Assembly (NCBI GenBank): GCA_013911885.1
Contig: JACESI010000006.1
Span: forward strand, 1 to 64,000
Direction of reading: 5' to 3'
Length of the DNA stretch: 64,000 nucleotides
DNA from: Hyphomicrobiales bacterium
Lineage (GTDB): Bacteria; Pseudomonadota; Alphaproteobacteria; Rhizobiales; JACESI01
A program made the position numbers and the translations under genes. How positions within the stretch are numbered: position 1 is the first letter of the stretch; every line of letters begins with the position of its first letter. Positions 1 to 8,922 of the stretch are shown here, one piece after another. Under the pieces are notes generated by a model. That model made no database searches. It saw nothing but the letters and a program-made list of their open reading frames with translations, and had not been told where the DNA came from.

Positions 1-369
1 CGCCAAAGCGGCTTAAATCAAACCGTAAGCCAAGTCGGAAACTCCACTCTTCCACAGCCCAAAAAATCTCAAATCATTCGACGACGGACACTGATGAAAG
101 TGGCTATGGGAGCGCACAAGGCGTTCTTAAGTTCGAGCGTAGAAGAAAAAAGGGAATTGCTGAATTTTGTATTTTCGAACCTAACGCTCAAAGGGGAAAC
201 CCTTTGTTATTCCTACAACTTCCCATTTAACAACTTCGAAAATCTCGACGACTGTAGCAAATGGCGGAGAGGGAGGGATTCGAACCCCCGGAGACTCGCG
301 CCTCAACGGTTTTCAAGACCGCCGCAATCGACCACTCTGCCACCTCTCCATCCTTGCTTAATGCGATGA
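1..369 (+). CDS. C-terminal fragment of a serine recombinase (partial, left edge)
   Basis: The reading frame is open from base 1 and stops at 367-369. From about base 85 it reads like the end of large serine recombinases: an alanine-rich helix, then a segment with [19 protein letters not shown], then a short beta-rich end with a Pro-Phe pair. The last part (after about base 258) is read-through of the tRNA-Ser gene on the other strand and is the well-known RDSNPR-type tail, so it carries no domain information. The first 90 or so bases do not align confidently with the family in this frame, so the fragment may be frameshifted or decayed. The DNA is visibly more AT-rich than the genes that follow. 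The 3' end of the tRNA faces it, as expected for an element integrated at a tRNA. The body of the gene and element lies outside the window. Confidence 0.55.
   Translation, partial: RQSGLNQTVSQVGNSTLPQPKKSQIIRRRTLMKVAMGAHKAFLSSSVEEKRELLNFVFSNLTLKGETLCYSYNFPFNNFENLDDCSKWRRGRDSNPRRLAPQRFSRPPQSTTLPPLHPCLMR
262..349 (-). tRNA. tRNA-Ser (anticodon UGA)
   Basis: Read on the minus strand, the acceptor stem GGAGAGG pairs with CCTCTCC, followed by a discriminator G and an encoded CCA (262-264). The anticodon loop is CTTGAAA between GGT and ACC arms, giving anticodon TGA. A long variable arm and the GGTTCGAATCC T-arm core confirm a class II serine tRNA. At 88 nt the length fits tRNA-Ser. Confidence 0.95.
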
Positions 370-386
370 TGGATCAGGAATTTCAA
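358..386 (-). promoter_or_regulatory. Probable promoter of tRNA-Ser
   Basis: On the minus strand a TTGAAA box (381-386) lies 17 bp from a CATTAA box (358-363), which ends 8 bp before the first base of the mature tRNA. The -35 match to the alphaproteobacterial consensus is good and the -10 is weak, so this is inferred from spacing and position. Confidence 0.4.
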
Positions 387-529
387 GAACAAAAGCGGGA
401 AGGGGACAAAGATTATGGTGCAGCCATGGATTTGTCGATTTTTTCTGCTCATCGTGAACCAAAACGACGCGCGCGCGTAAGTTAGCAGGTAGGGATACAA
501 CTAAACAGGAAACCTGAAGGAGAGCCCGA

Positions 530-937
530 ATGTTCCTTTCTTCGCCATTTTCAAATATACCTGCGGCGATTGCGCTTGCTTGTGCCATCAGCTTTGCCGG
601 GATCGGCGCATCGTTTGCCTCAACCCTTGACGGCGATGCAATTGAAAATCTCGTCAGCGGCAAAAAGGTCTATCTCAAGATTCCCATTGGCGGTGAGTTT
701 CCGCTTCGTTACGGCGAAAACGGTATTGTCAAAGGCGATGGCTCGGCGGTTGGACTCGGGCGGTTTTTTGCGCCTAAAGACCAGGGCAAGTGGTGGGTGC
801 GCAACGATCAGCTCTGCCAACAATGGACAGAATGGTACAAGGGAAAGACAACATGCTTCGCCATCAGCGATCTTGAGGGCAAGAATTTTCGCTGGAAACG
901 AACAGACGGGCGCGAGGGAGAAGGGCGGATCGAATAA
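530..937 (+). CDS. Small secreted protein of unknown function
   Basis: This 135-residue protein has a typical Sec signal peptide: a short N-terminus, a hydrophobic Ala/Ile-rich stretch over residues 11-28, and an Ala-Ser-Phe-Ala-Ser cleavage region near residue 31. The mature part is compact, about 100 residues, with several aromatic residues (two WW/WY pairs) and two cysteines (in QLCQQW and TTCF) that could form a disulfide. It ends in a short basic, Gly-rich tail. The general pattern recalls small rhizobial periplasmic proteins such as the DUF995 group, but I cannot assign it firmly. A GGAG ribosome site precedes the ATG. It stands alone between the tRNA and rlpA and shows no operon partner. 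Confidence 0.7.
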   Translation: MFLSSPFSNIPAAIALACAISFAGIGASFASTLDGDAIENLVSGKKVYLKIPIGGEFPLRYGENGIVKGDGSAVGLGRFFAPKDQGKWWVRNDQLCQQWTEWYKGKTTCFAISDLEGKNFRWKRTDGREGEGRIE

Positions 938-1005
938 CGTTAACGCCCTGTTCATCGTGTAATAACAATTTAAAGGAATGGTTGATCATTTCCTGCGAAT
1001 TCATG

Positions 1006-1022
1006 TTACATAAGGCATGTAA
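1006..1022. promoter_or_regulatory. Inverted repeat upstream of rlpA
   Basis: TTACAT and ATGTAA flank a 5-bp spacer, about 70 bp before the rlpA start. The size and spacing suit a dimeric repressor or activator site, but no regulator is indicated. Confidence 0.3.
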
Positions 1023-1090
1023 ACGTATGGAGTCGCGGCTTTAGTGACTTCCGACATTTTCAATTCATGACCTGAGGTTACCGCCGCGCA

Positions 1091-2458
1091 ATGAAGAAAA
1101 GCCTCCTGAAGCCTTATCTTGCGCGCGCGTTTTTTTTGACCATGGCCGTCACGCTTGCGGCCTGCGCCACATCGAATGGCTCCAAGCAGGCGTCAAGGGA
1201 TCGTCTTCCGGGCGAAATTGTCACCAAGCCGAAGTTCGAGGCCGGAAAAACCTATGGTCCGGCGAGCGAGCGCGTTGTCAAGTCGGCGTTCGTGCCGGTT
1301 CCACGCGGCGGGGGAAGGGCGGTCATCGGCAAGCCCTATAAGATAAATGGCCGCTGGTACACGCCGAAAGAGCAGCCGAACTACGATAAAGTCGGCATAG
1401 CGTCCTGGTACGGCCCGAATTTCCACGGGCGTAAAACCGCTAATGGCGAAATCTACGATCAGACGGGCCTGTCCGCCGCGCATCCGACCTTGCCATTGCC
1501 AAGCTATGTCAAGGTGACCAACATTTCGAACCAGCGTTCAGTCATTGTGCGTGTCAACGACCGTGGCCCGTTCCATAAGGAGCGGATCATCGATCTGTCC
1601 TACCGCACAGCGGAACTCCTCGGAACGAGGGCCGGCGGCTTAGCCAGGGTTCGCGTCGAATATGTCGGCAAAGCGCCGGTTCATGGCCAGGACGAGAAAT
1701 TTCTGCTGGCCTCCTATGAGGGGCCCGGTTCGGTCGATCAAAGTGAAATCGCTGCGCGCAACAAGCTTTTCGCCTATGCCGGGCTGCCGCCTGAAACCGC
1801 AACGCCCTCATCGCCGGATGTGCCGAACGTTGTGGTTGCTTCGGCTGCCCCCGTCGCGCGGCCCGAATTTGCACCGGGTCTGACGGCCCAGACATCGATC
1901 CCGGCTCAGCCCTCCTTTGCAGCCTCGGTCCCGAGCAGTCCGGTGATTGTCGCCTCCTCGCAGCCATCAAGCGATGGCATCGCCAATCCAATAAAGCTGG
2001 TCTCAAACGGCGCGCCTCTCGTGTTGCAGCCGCGCTACCTGACGCCTGTGACGGCGGCGCCCGCACTTCCCCTTGCCTCTGGATATTCAACAAGCACACC
2101 GGTTGCAGCACCCGGCATCGCGATCCCGCAGGCTCGGCCTTACCGCGTGAACGCCTATGTTGCCAAAGATGCGGATGCCGCACGCATCCGAAATATCTTT
2201 GATCAGGTTCTGATCAATGACACCCTGGGCACTTTCAGCTGGAAGACCGCCGAACAGCGCACCATCCTCATCGGTCATTACGCCGATCGCGAGAAAGCCA
2301 TGAGCCTGAAGGATGAACTTGCTCGATTCGGCGATGTCTCGGTGGCGGTTGAAACCATCGATAATCATGAGATGATTCGGCTTGAACTCGAGAGCAGTTT
2401 ACCTTTTGCCCTGAAAGCCGCCCGTGAACTTGCACCAGGCGCTGTCATTACACGCTAA
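1091..2458 (+). CDS. rlpA: Septal ring lytic transglycosylase RlpA family lipoprotein
   Basis: This 455-residue lipoprotein should act on peptidoglycan at the septum. A lipobox LAAC places the lipidated cysteine at residue 25. A double-psi beta-barrel domain spans about residues 102-192 and contains the family signature GIASWYG, then KTANGE and the VNDRGPF segment with the Asp used for catalysis in lytic RlpA proteins. A Pro/Ala/Ser-rich linker (about 220-340) separates it from a C-terminal SPOR domain (about 347-430) that would bind denuded glycan strands at the division site. The order lipobox, DPBB, linker, SPOR is the full family architecture. It precedes a D,D-carboxypeptidase gene, so two peptidoglycan-modifying genes sit together. 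Confidence 0.93.
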   Translation: MKKSLLKPYLARAFFLTMAVTLAACATSNGSKQASRDRLPGEIVTKPKFEAGKTYGPASERVVKSAFVPVPRGGGRAVIGKPYKINGRWYTPKEQPNYDKVGIASWYGPNFHGRKTANGEIYDQTGLSAAHPTLPLPSYVKVTNISNQRSVIVRVNDRGPFHKERIIDLSYRTAELLGTRAGGLARVRVEYVGKAPVHGQDEKFLLASYEGPGSVDQSEIAARNKLFAYAGLPPETATPSSPDVPNVVVASAAPVARPEFAPGLTAQTSIPAQPSFAASVPSSPVIVASSQPSSDGIANPIKLVSNGAPLVLQPRYLTPVTAAPALPLASGYSTSTPVAAPGIAIPQARPYRVNAYVAKDADAARIRNIFDQVLINDTLGTFSWKTAEQRTILIGHYADREKAMSLKDELARFGDVSVAVETIDNHEMIRLELESSLPFALKAARELAPGAVITR

Positions 2459-2567
2459 ATCCCTTATAATGCCAGAGAGAAGAAGATGAGCCGTGTTTCG
2501 GCGCATGTTTCAACCAAAAACAGCCTTTATCCGGGAGGGTTGTTTTCCAGCAGATCGGGGGATTTAC

Positions 2568-3743
2568 ATGATTATGCGTCTCTTGCTCGCGGGATTTCTG
2601 GCAGCTGGCGCGCCATTCATGACAGTGTCGGCTTTCGGTCAGGAATTTGCCACCAAGGCGGAGCACGCGATCCTGATCGATGCTGCTTCAGGCACGGTTC
2701 TGTTCGAGAAGAACGCCGATGAGCAGACGCCGCCTGCGAGCATGGCGAAGATGATGACACTCGCCGTTGTATTCGAGGCGCTCAAATCCGGGGAGCTCAG
2801 TCTCACCGACGCGCTTTTCGTATCAGAGAACGCCTGGCGCAAGGGCGGCGCCACATCCGGCGGCTCGACCATGTTTGCCGAACTCAATTCAAAAATTGCG
2901 ATTGAAGATCTTATCCGCGGCATTGCTGTCCAGTCAGGCAATGACGCCGCAATCATTCTTGCCGAAGGAATGTCCGGTACGGAAACTTCTTTTGCCGGGC
3001 GCATGAACGCGCTTGCCAGGCGTATCGGCATGGCTCACTCGAATTTCACAAACGCGACCGGTCTGCCTGACGAGGCACAATATACGACCGTCCGCGATCT
3101 TGCGGTGCTCGGAAAATATCTCGTCGAAGAGTTCCCGAATTTCTATCACTATTTCAGCGAGCCGGAATTCACCTGGAACAATATCCGCCAGTTCAACCGG
3201 AACCCGGTGCTCAGCGCCGGGATTGGTGGCGACGGCATCAAGACAGGCTTTACCACCGAATCCGGCTACGGCCTCGTCGGTTCGGCCGTTCAGGATAATC
3301 AGCGCCTGATTGTCGCGATCAACGGCCTCAAGACGGCAAATGAGCGCGCCGAGGAAACCAAGCGCATCATGAACTGGGGCTTTCGCTCTTTCCAGTCGGT
3401 CGAGCTGTTCTCCCCCGGCGAAGTGATCGGCAGCGCCAGCGTTTTCGGTGGCGAAAAAGGGGCGGTCGACGTCGCTGCCCGCCGTTCCGTGTCGCTTGTC
3501 CTGCCCAAGGGCCAATACGGCCAGATTTCGGCAAAAGTATCCTACAAGGGACCGCTCATTGCGCCGATTGAGCCGGGCAGGGAAGTCGGCCAGCTCATCG
3601 TCAAAGTCGATGGCATCAAGGCGCTCTCGGTTCCGGTTTTCACCCATGAGAATATCGAGACCGGAACATTGCAACAGCGCGCAATTGATGCAATTTACGA
3701 ACTGACAATCGGCTGGTTAGGATCGTTGAAGCCGTCAAGCTGA
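2568..3743 (+). CDS. D-alanyl-D-alanine carboxypeptidase (PBP5/6 family, serine peptidase S11)
   Basis: The enzyme trims the terminal D-Ala from peptidoglycan pentapeptides in the periplasm. All three active-site motifs are present: S58-M-A-K61, S123-G-N125 and K225-T-G227. A signal peptide covers about residues 1-25 and ends in a Ser-Ala-Phe-Gly region. The C-terminus contains the beta-rich PBP5-type domain and an amphipathic end suitable for membrane attachment. I chose the ATG at 2568 because it has a GGGGGA ribosome site and begins a clean signal peptide; an upstream GTG at 2493 in the same frame would add 25 residues ahead of it. At 391 residues it matches the family length. It follows rlpA by 109 bp. 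Confidence 0.93.
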   Translation: MIMRLLLAGFLAAGAPFMTVSAFGQEFATKAEHAILIDAASGTVLFEKNADEQTPPASMAKMMTLAVVFEALKSGELSLTDALFVSENAWRKGGATSGGSTMFAELNSKIAIEDLIRGIAVQSGNDAAIILAEGMSGTETSFAGRMNALARRIGMAHSNFTNATGLPDEAQYTTVRDLAVLGKYLVEEFPNFYHYFSEPEFTWNNIRQFNRNPVLSAGIGGDGIKTGFTTESGYGLVGSAVQDNQRLIVAINGLKTANERAEETKRIMNWGFRSFQSVELFSPGEVIGSASVFGGEKGAVDVAARRSVSLVLPKGQYGQISAKVSYKGPLIAPIEPGREVGQLIVKVDGIKALSVPVFTHENIETGTLQQRAIDAIYELTIGWLGSLKPSS

Positions 3744-3794
3744 CCTTCCGCGTCAGCCGGGTGTCACCCGAAGCGGCAATTAACCGGAGTTCCC

Positions 3795-4463
3795 GTGCCT
3801 GGAACATTCATCACGTTTGAAGGGGGCGAGGGGGCAGGAAAGTCAACCCAGATCAGGCTGCTTGCCGAAAAGCTGGAAGCGGCAGGCAACGACGTCGTCA
3901 TCACCCGCGAGCCGGGCGGTTCCCCGGGTGCCGAAATTCTCCGCCATCTCCTCCTGAGCGGCGCGGCCGAAGCCCTTGGGCCTTCCACAGAAGTCGCCAT
4001 TTTCGCCGCAGCAAGGCTCGATCATATGCAAGAGACGATCCTGCCTGCGCTCAATGACGGAAAAATTGTCCTGTGCGACCGGTTCATCGATTCGACGCGG
4101 GCTTATCAGGGGGGGCCGCAGGGAGCGTCGGACGCTGAAATCCGGGCACTGGAAGCAATCAGTATCGCGGGACGCGCACCCGATCTCACGCTGATCCTCG
4201 ACATCGCACCGGAGATCGGCATGGCGCGCGTTCAGTCCCGTCTGGAGCGCAAAGGTGGGGGGGAGGTAGCCGACCGGTTCGAAAAAGACACGCTTGCAAT
4301 CCATGCGGCGCGGCGCGAGCGCTTTTTGACGATTGCCCGTCAGGAAGCCAGGCGGTGTATCGTGATTGACGCAGCGCAGGATTCAGACAGCGTTGCCGAT
4401 GTCATCTGGTCGATGGTCCGCTCGCGCCTCCTGGAGCGCAGCGCAGAACCTCGCAGGCGCTAG
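3795..4463 (+). CDS. tmk: Thymidylate kinase
   Basis: dTMP kinase phosphorylates dTMP to dTDP with ATP in the cytoplasm. The 222-residue protein has the P-loop GGEGAGKST at residues 10-18, the D95-R96-F dNMP-binding motif followed by DST, and a lid region with basic residues around 146-160. The start is GTG with the family N-terminus reading PGTFITFEGG directly after it. It is 2 bp upstream of holB, which is the usual pairing, and begins a tight run tmk-holB-metG-tatD-MBL hydrolase that is probably one transcription unit. Confidence 0.96.
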   Translation: MPGTFITFEGGEGAGKSTQIRLLAEKLEAAGNDVVITREPGGSPGAEILRHLLLSGAAEALGPSTEVAIFAAARLDHMQETILPALNDGKIVLCDRFIDSTRAYQGGPQGASDAEIRALEAISIAGRAPDLTLILDIAPEIGMARVQSRLERKGGGEVADRFEKDTLAIHAARRERFLTIARQEARRCIVIDAAQDSDSVADVIWSMVRSRLLERSAEPRRR

Positions 4464-4465
4464 CG

Positions 4466-5527
4466 ATGGCCGGCGATAGCAACCAACTCATGATTGCCGA
4501 CCGGATCGACGGCCTGCTTCAACCGTTCGAGCACGGGCTTTTTGTCGGCCAGGCAGAGAGCGAAGCCCGCTTCCTCGCCGCCGCAGGCTCGCAGCGGCTG
4601 CATCATGCATGGCTCTTCTGCGGACCTTCGGGGGTTGGCAAGGCCACTTTCGCGTTTCGGCTCGCGCGCCATTTTCTCAGTGTCCACGGGCAGGCCAGCG
4701 CCGTTACAACCGACGATCTCGACCGGGCGGCGGACCCGAACAATCCGGTCTTTCGCAAGGTCGCGCGCGGCGGACACCCGAATATCCTTCATCTTCGGGT
4801 GCCAATGCAGGAAAGCGGAAAGGGTTTTCGCACCGTGATTACCGTCGAGGAGGTGCGGCGCACGGTCGGCTTTTTCGGCTCGACGGCGGGCGATCTTGGC
4901 TGGCGGATTGCCCTGATCGACAGCGCCAACGACATGAACCTGAACGCGGCCAATGCCCTTCTCAAAATCCTCGAGGAACCACCCCCCCGCACGCTGTTTT
5001 TTCTGTTGAGTGATCAGGAAAGCCGTCTTCTGCCAACGATCCGCTCGCGCTGCCAGCGGCTCGCCTTTCGCGCACTTGATGACGCGCCGCTCGCGCGCGC
5101 GCTGCGCAATGCCGCCCCCGGCCTTGCTGACGGCGATATCGCGACAGCGATCAGGGATCATGGCGCGATCATCGGCGGCAGTGTGCGCCGGGCCTATCGG
5201 TTCAGCGCGGGCGACACCGCAGACATTCTCATGACGTTTCAGCGCCTCCTCGACGCCGGTCCGGCCTACAGCATGGCGGAGCTTCATCGCTTTGCCGATC
5301 AGATCAGCGCGCGCGGCGCGGACGATCTCTTCGCCTTGTTTGTCGATTATCTGGAAAGCCATCTCGGCGCCAAAGTCAGACAGGGCGGCGAGGCGAGGTC
5401 GCTTGTCAGGTGGGCCGAGGTGTGGGACAAGGTGCACGCGCGGCTTGCGCTCGAGAAAAGCATCAACCTTGATCGCAAGCAGACCGTTCTGGCGCTGTTC
5501 CAGGACCTGCGCAGCGCCAATCCATAA
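4466..5527 (+). CDS. holB: DNA polymerase III subunit delta'
   Basis: This is a clamp-loader AAA+ subunit of the replicase. In 353 residues it shows a Walker A motif GPSGVGKA (about 53-60), a region with [11 protein letters not shown] typical of clamp-loader subunits, and the SRC sensor motif in TIRSRCQRL, which supplies the arginine finger. The family zinc-knuckle cysteines of DnaX are absent, which fits delta'. An N-terminal segment [11 protein letters not shown] corresponds to the usual start of the domain. It lies 2 bp after tmk and 11 bp before metG. Confidence 0.94.
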   Translation: MAGDSNQLMIADRIDGLLQPFEHGLFVGQAESEARFLAAAGSQRLHHAWLFCGPSGVGKATFAFRLARHFLSVHGQASAVTTDDLDRAADPNNPVFRKVARGGHPNILHLRVPMQESGKGFRTVITVEEVRRTVGFFGSTAGDLGWRIALIDSANDMNLNAANALLKILEEPPPRTLFFLLSDQESRLLPTIRSRCQRLAFRALDDAPLARALRNAAPGLADGDIATAIRDHGAIIGGSVRRAYRFSAGDTADILMTFQRLLDAGPAYSMAELHRFADQISARGADDLFALFVDYLESHLGAKVRQGGEARSLVRWAEVWDKVHARLALEKSINLDRKQTVLALFQDLRSANP

Positions 5528-5538
5528 AAGCACCTGTC

Positions 5539-7086
5539 ATGTCCCAAAAACCCTCTTTCTACATCACAACCGCCATCGTCTATCCAAATGGCGCGCCCCA
5601 TATCGGCCACGCTTATGAACTCATCGCGACCGATGCGATCGCCCGGTTTTTCCGGCTCGACGGATATGACGTCTTCTTCCAGACCGGCAGCGACGAGCAT
5701 GGCATCAAGATGATGCAGACCGCGCGCGATCAGGGCATCACTCCGATGGAACTCGCCGACCGCAATGCGGCTATTTTCAAGGATATGAGCCCGGCGCTTG
5801 GCTGCGCCCCAGACCGGTTCATCCGCACGACCGAGGCGGAGCACATCGCTGCCTGTCAGGCGATCTGGCAGAAAATGGTCGAGCGCGGCGATATCTACAA
5901 GGACAGCTATTCCGGCTGGTATTCGGTGCGCGACGAAGCCTATTATGACGAGAGCGAAACCGAGCTGCGACCGGACGGCAAGCGCTATGGCCCGCAGGGA
6001 ACGCCGGTCGACTGGGTCGATGAGGAGAGCTACTTCTTCCGCCTGTCAGACTACACAGACCGTCTGCTCGCCCTTTATGACGCCGTGCCCGACTTCATCA
6101 GTCCGAAAGAGCGGCGAAACGAAATCACGCGTTTCGTCAAATCCGGCCTGCGCGATCTTTCCGTCTCCAGAACAACCTTCGATTGGGGCGTACCGGTTCC
6201 GGGCGATGAGAAGCACGTTATGTATGTGTGGGTCGACGCGCTTACAAATTACATTACCGGAATTGGCTATCCAGATGTTTTATCTGATAAATTTCTAAAG
6301 TACTGGCCTGCCGATGTGCATATTATCGGCAAGGATATCACGCGGTTTCATGCTGTCTACTGGCCAGCCTTTCTGATGTCTGCCGGGATTGCGCTGCCGA
6401 AACGGGTCTTCGGTCATGGCTTTGTCTTGAACAAAGGCGAGAAAATGTCGAAATCGGTCGGCAATGTGCTCGATCCGTTCACGCTCGCAAGTCATTACGG
6501 CATCGACCAAATTCGATATTTTCTGCTGCGCGAGGTGCCGTTTGGGCAGGATGGAAGCTATGGTCATGAGGCAATTGTGAACCGGGTCAATGCCGATCTT
6601 GCAAATGATCTCGGCAATCTGGCCCAGCGCTCGCTATCAATGGTTTTCAAAAGTCTTGACGGACGTCTGGCCCCCCCGGCGGCCTATAGTGATGCAGACC
6701 GGGACATGCTCGCCATGGCCGATGCGATGATCGACAAGTGCCGCGCCGCCATGGCCGACTTCGCGATCCACCATGCGCTTTCAGCAATCTGGGACGTGGT
6801 TGCGGAGGCGAACCGATATTTTGCAGCACAGGAGCCGTGGGCGCTGAAGAAAACCGACCCGGCGCGCATGGCGGCCGTGCTTTATGTCACCGCCGAGATT
6901 GTTCGCCAGGTCGCCATTCTCGCCCAGCCGGCCGTTCCGGTTTCAGCCAGCAAGCTGCTTGATATTCTCAAGATCGCAGATGATGAACGCGACTTCGCGC
7001 ATATCGGCGCGCGGATCGCGGCAGGGACGATTATCGACAAGCCGGAGGGTGTTTTCCCGCGTTATGCTGGCGAAGAGGGGGCCTGA
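5539..7086 (+). CDS. metG: Methionine--tRNA ligase
   Basis: A class I aminoacyl-tRNA synthetase of 515 residues. HIGH is at residues 21-24 and KMSKS at 302-306. The connective insertion has no cysteine pairs (the segment around residues 125-140 reads [11 protein letters not shown]), so it is the short zinc-free form common in alphaproteobacteria, and it has no C-terminal EMAP-type tRNA-binding domain. The stop is 5 bp before tatD. A short AT-rich tract at about 6243-6300 (residues 235-254) uses codons such as TTA and AAA that are unusual for this gene; it does not break the frame. Confidence 0.97.
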   Translation: MSQKPSFYITTAIVYPNGAPHIGHAYELIATDAIARFFRLDGYDVFFQTGSDEHGIKMMQTARDQGITPMELADRNAAIFKDMSPALGCAPDRFIRTTEAEHIAACQAIWQKMVERGDIYKDSYSGWYSVRDEAYYDESETELRPDGKRYGPQGTPVDWVDEESYFFRLSDYTDRLLALYDAVPDFISPKERRNEITRFVKSGLRDLSVSRTTFDWGVPVPGDEKHVMYVWVDALTNYITGIGYPDVLSDKFLKYWPADVHIIGKDITRFHAVYWPAFLMSAGIALPKRVFGHGFVLNKGEKMSKSVGNVLDPFTLASHYGIDQIRYFLLREVPFGQDGSYGHEAIVNRVNADLANDLGNLAQRSLSMVFKSLDGRLAPPAAYSDADRDMLAMADAMIDKCRAAMADFAIHHALSAIWDVVAEANRYFAAQEPWALKKTDPARMAAVLYVTAEIVRQVAILAQPAVPVSASKLLDILKIADDERDFAHIGARIAAGTIIDKPEGVFPRYAGEEGA

Positions 7087-7091
7087 TCCCG

Positions 7092-7904
7092 ATGCTTGTC
7101 GACAGCCATTGCCATCTCGATTTTCCTGATTTTTCTGATGAACTCGACGCCATCGTCGCCCGCGCTCAGGCCGCCGGAATCGGGCGGATGGTGACGATCT
7201 CGACCCGCGTCAGGAAGTTCGATCAGGTTCTCGCGGTCGCAAACCGGTTTGCTTCGGTTTTTTGCTCGGTCGGCACTCATCCCAATAATGCAGATGAAGA
7301 AACTGATATTACCCTATCTGATATAATAGAAAAAACACATCATGATAAAGTCGTCGCCATCGGCGAGGCGGGGCTCGACTATCATTACAATAAGGCAACG
7401 CCCGCCAATCAGGCCGCGAGTTTCAAGATCCAGATCGAGGCCGCGCGCGAGAGCCGTCTACCGCTCGTGATCCATGCGCGCGAGGCTGACCGGGACATGA
7501 TCGATATTCTTGAAAAGGAGACCGCCAAGGGAGCTTTTCCGGCAATCCTGCATTGTTTCTCTTCCGGTCCGGCGCTCGCTGAAGTGGGCGTCAGCCTTGG
7601 CCATTATGTATCGTTTTCCGGCATTATAACGTTCAAGAACGCCGACGAGTTGCGCGCTATTGCCGCCAACGTGCCCATGGACCGCCTTTTGGTGGAGACC
7701 GATGCGCCTTATCTTGCGCCTGCCCCACACCGCGGCAAGCGCAATGAACCGGCCTTCACCGCCCACACGGCCGCCGTTCTGGCCGAGGTGAAGGGCGTCT
7801 CGCTTGAGGAGATCAGCCGCCAGACAACGGAGAATTTCTTCCGCCTGTTCAGCAAAGTGCCGCGCCCGGAAATTGCCCGCAATAGCGCAGCAAGTGGCAA
7901 ATGA
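7092..7904 (+). CDS. TatD family metal-dependent hydrolase (YcfH type)
   Basis: A TIM-barrel deoxyribonuclease-type hydrolase of 270 residues. Metal ligands of the family are visible: H6-x-H8, E92 in GEAGLDYHY, H128, H154 in ILHCFSS, and D204 in ETDAPYLAP. The physiological substrate of YcfH-type members is not settled; nuclease activity is reported for TatD relatives. It lies between metG (5 bp) and the MBL hydrolase (13 bp), a conserved neighbourhood. Residues about 65-86 are encoded by an AT-rich tract (7285-7350) that contrasts with the rest of the gene. Confidence 0.94.
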   Translation: MLVDSHCHLDFPDFSDELDAIVARAQAAGIGRMVTISTRVRKFDQVLAVANRFASVFCSVGTHPNNADEETDITLSDIIEKTHHDKVVAIGEAGLDYHYNKATPANQAASFKIQIEAARESRLPLVIHAREADRDMIDILEKETAKGAFPAILHCFSSGPALAEVGVSLGHYVSFSGIITFKNADELRAIAANVPMDRLLVETDAPYLAPAPHRGKRNEPAFTAHTAAVLAEVKGVSLEEISRQTTENFFRLFSKVPRPEIARNSAASGK

Positions 7905-7917
7905 AGGACATCGGGCC

Positions 7918-8727
7918 GTGGATCTTCTGATTTTTACGGTGCTTGGCTGCGGTTCCTCACCGGGTGTTCCGCGTGTCGGCAATGACTGGGGTGCCTGCGA
8001 CCCGAAAAACCCGAAAAACCGGCGCTTGCGCTGCTCTTTGATGATCGAGCGTGTGGCAGAGCAGGGGGGTATAACGAGAGTTCTGATCGACACGTCGCCC
8101 GATCTTCGCGAACAGATGCTGCGCGAGAATGTCGAACGCATCGACGGCGTGCTGTTTACCCACGCCCACGCTGACCATATTCACGGCATCGACGACCTTC
8201 GCGGCTTCTGGATCATTCAGCGCGGCCTTGTGCCAACCTATGCCGATGCTGCAACCGCCGAGCGGCTGCATCAGGCTTTTGGTTATTGCTACAAAACGCC
8301 TGCGGGCGGCAGCTATCCGCCGATCCTGATGGATCATCGCATCGAGGCCGGAACGCCGGTTACCATCGACGGCCCGGGCGGCCCGATCACGGCGCTGCCG
8401 TTCAACCAGGTTCATGGCGATATTTTCTCCCTTGGCTTCCGCATCGGCGATTTTGCCTATTCGAGCGATGTGAGCGCACTTGATGAACAGGCCTTCGAAA
8501 CGCTTGCCGGGGTTGAGACATGGATTGTGGATGCGCTCCGCTATATGCCGCATCCAAGCCATTTCTCGCTCTCAGAAGCCATGGAAGCCGCCAGACGCCT
8601 GCGCCCAAGGCGGACAATCTTCACCCATATGCACATCGACCTCGATTTCGCTAAACTCAGCGCCGAATTGCCAGATGGTTTTGAGCCAGCCTATGACGGG
8701 CTCAAGCTGGAAATGCCGGTTGAATAA
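7918..8727 (+). CDS. MBL-fold metallo-hydrolase (PhnP-like)
   Basis: The protein has 269 residues from a GTG at 7918, chosen because an AAGGA site lies about 10 bp upstream and the family N-terminus (FTVLGCGSSPGVPR) follows at once. Longer forms would overlap tatD. The zinc site H82-x-H84-x-D86-H87 is in THAHADHIHGIDD, and a late HMHID motif supplies further ligands. An Asn-Pro-Lys-Asn-Arg-Arg stretch near residue 31 is typical of the PhnP/YcbX-like group, whose best-known member acts on a cyclic ribosyl phosphate. The substrate here is unknown. It is the last gene of the tmk-holB-metG-tatD run. Confidence 0.9.
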   Translation: MDLLIFTVLGCGSSPGVPRVGNDWGACDPKNPKNRRLRCSLMIERVAEQGGITRVLIDTSPDLREQMLRENVERIDGVLFTHAHADHIHGIDDLRGFWIIQRGLVPTYADAATAERLHQAFGYCYKTPAGGSYPPILMDHRIEAGTPVTIDGPGGPITALPFNQVHGDIFSLGFRIGDFAYSSDVSALDEQAFETLAGVETWIVDALRYMPHPSHFSLSEAMEAARRLRPRRTIFTHMHIDLDFAKLSAELPDGFEPAYDGLKLEMPVE

Positions 8728-8766
8728 AAGCAATGAAAACAGCCGGATGCATGTCAATTTATATTC

Positions 8767-8782
8767 CATAATATATATTATG
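8767..8782. promoter_or_regulatory. Perfect 16-bp AT palindrome upstream of mazG
   Basis: CATAATATATATTATG is its own reverse complement and lies in the 195-bp gap between the MBL hydrolase and mazG. It could be an operator or part of an A+T-rich promoter region. No binding protein is implied by the sequence. Confidence 0.35.
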
Positions 8783-8922
8783 CGAACGATCGATGCCTGA
8801 GAGCCGTACTGGCAAGCGGATCCTCTTTCTCTTGGGATTATATTGGGAAGCCATAATTGGGCCTGCAAAGCGCGCCGCTCTGCCCTATAAGCATGAAAAC
8901 AACAATGCATGAGAGCCTCGAC

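Noticed and set aside
258..369. Protein tail with RDSNPR-like sequence on the plus strand
   Set aside because: It is the antisense translation of tRNA-Ser, a common artefact, not a protein domain.
4460..5533. Open frame of 357 codons on the minus strand opposite holB
   Set aside because: Exact antisense shadow of holB, composition typical of frame mirroring.
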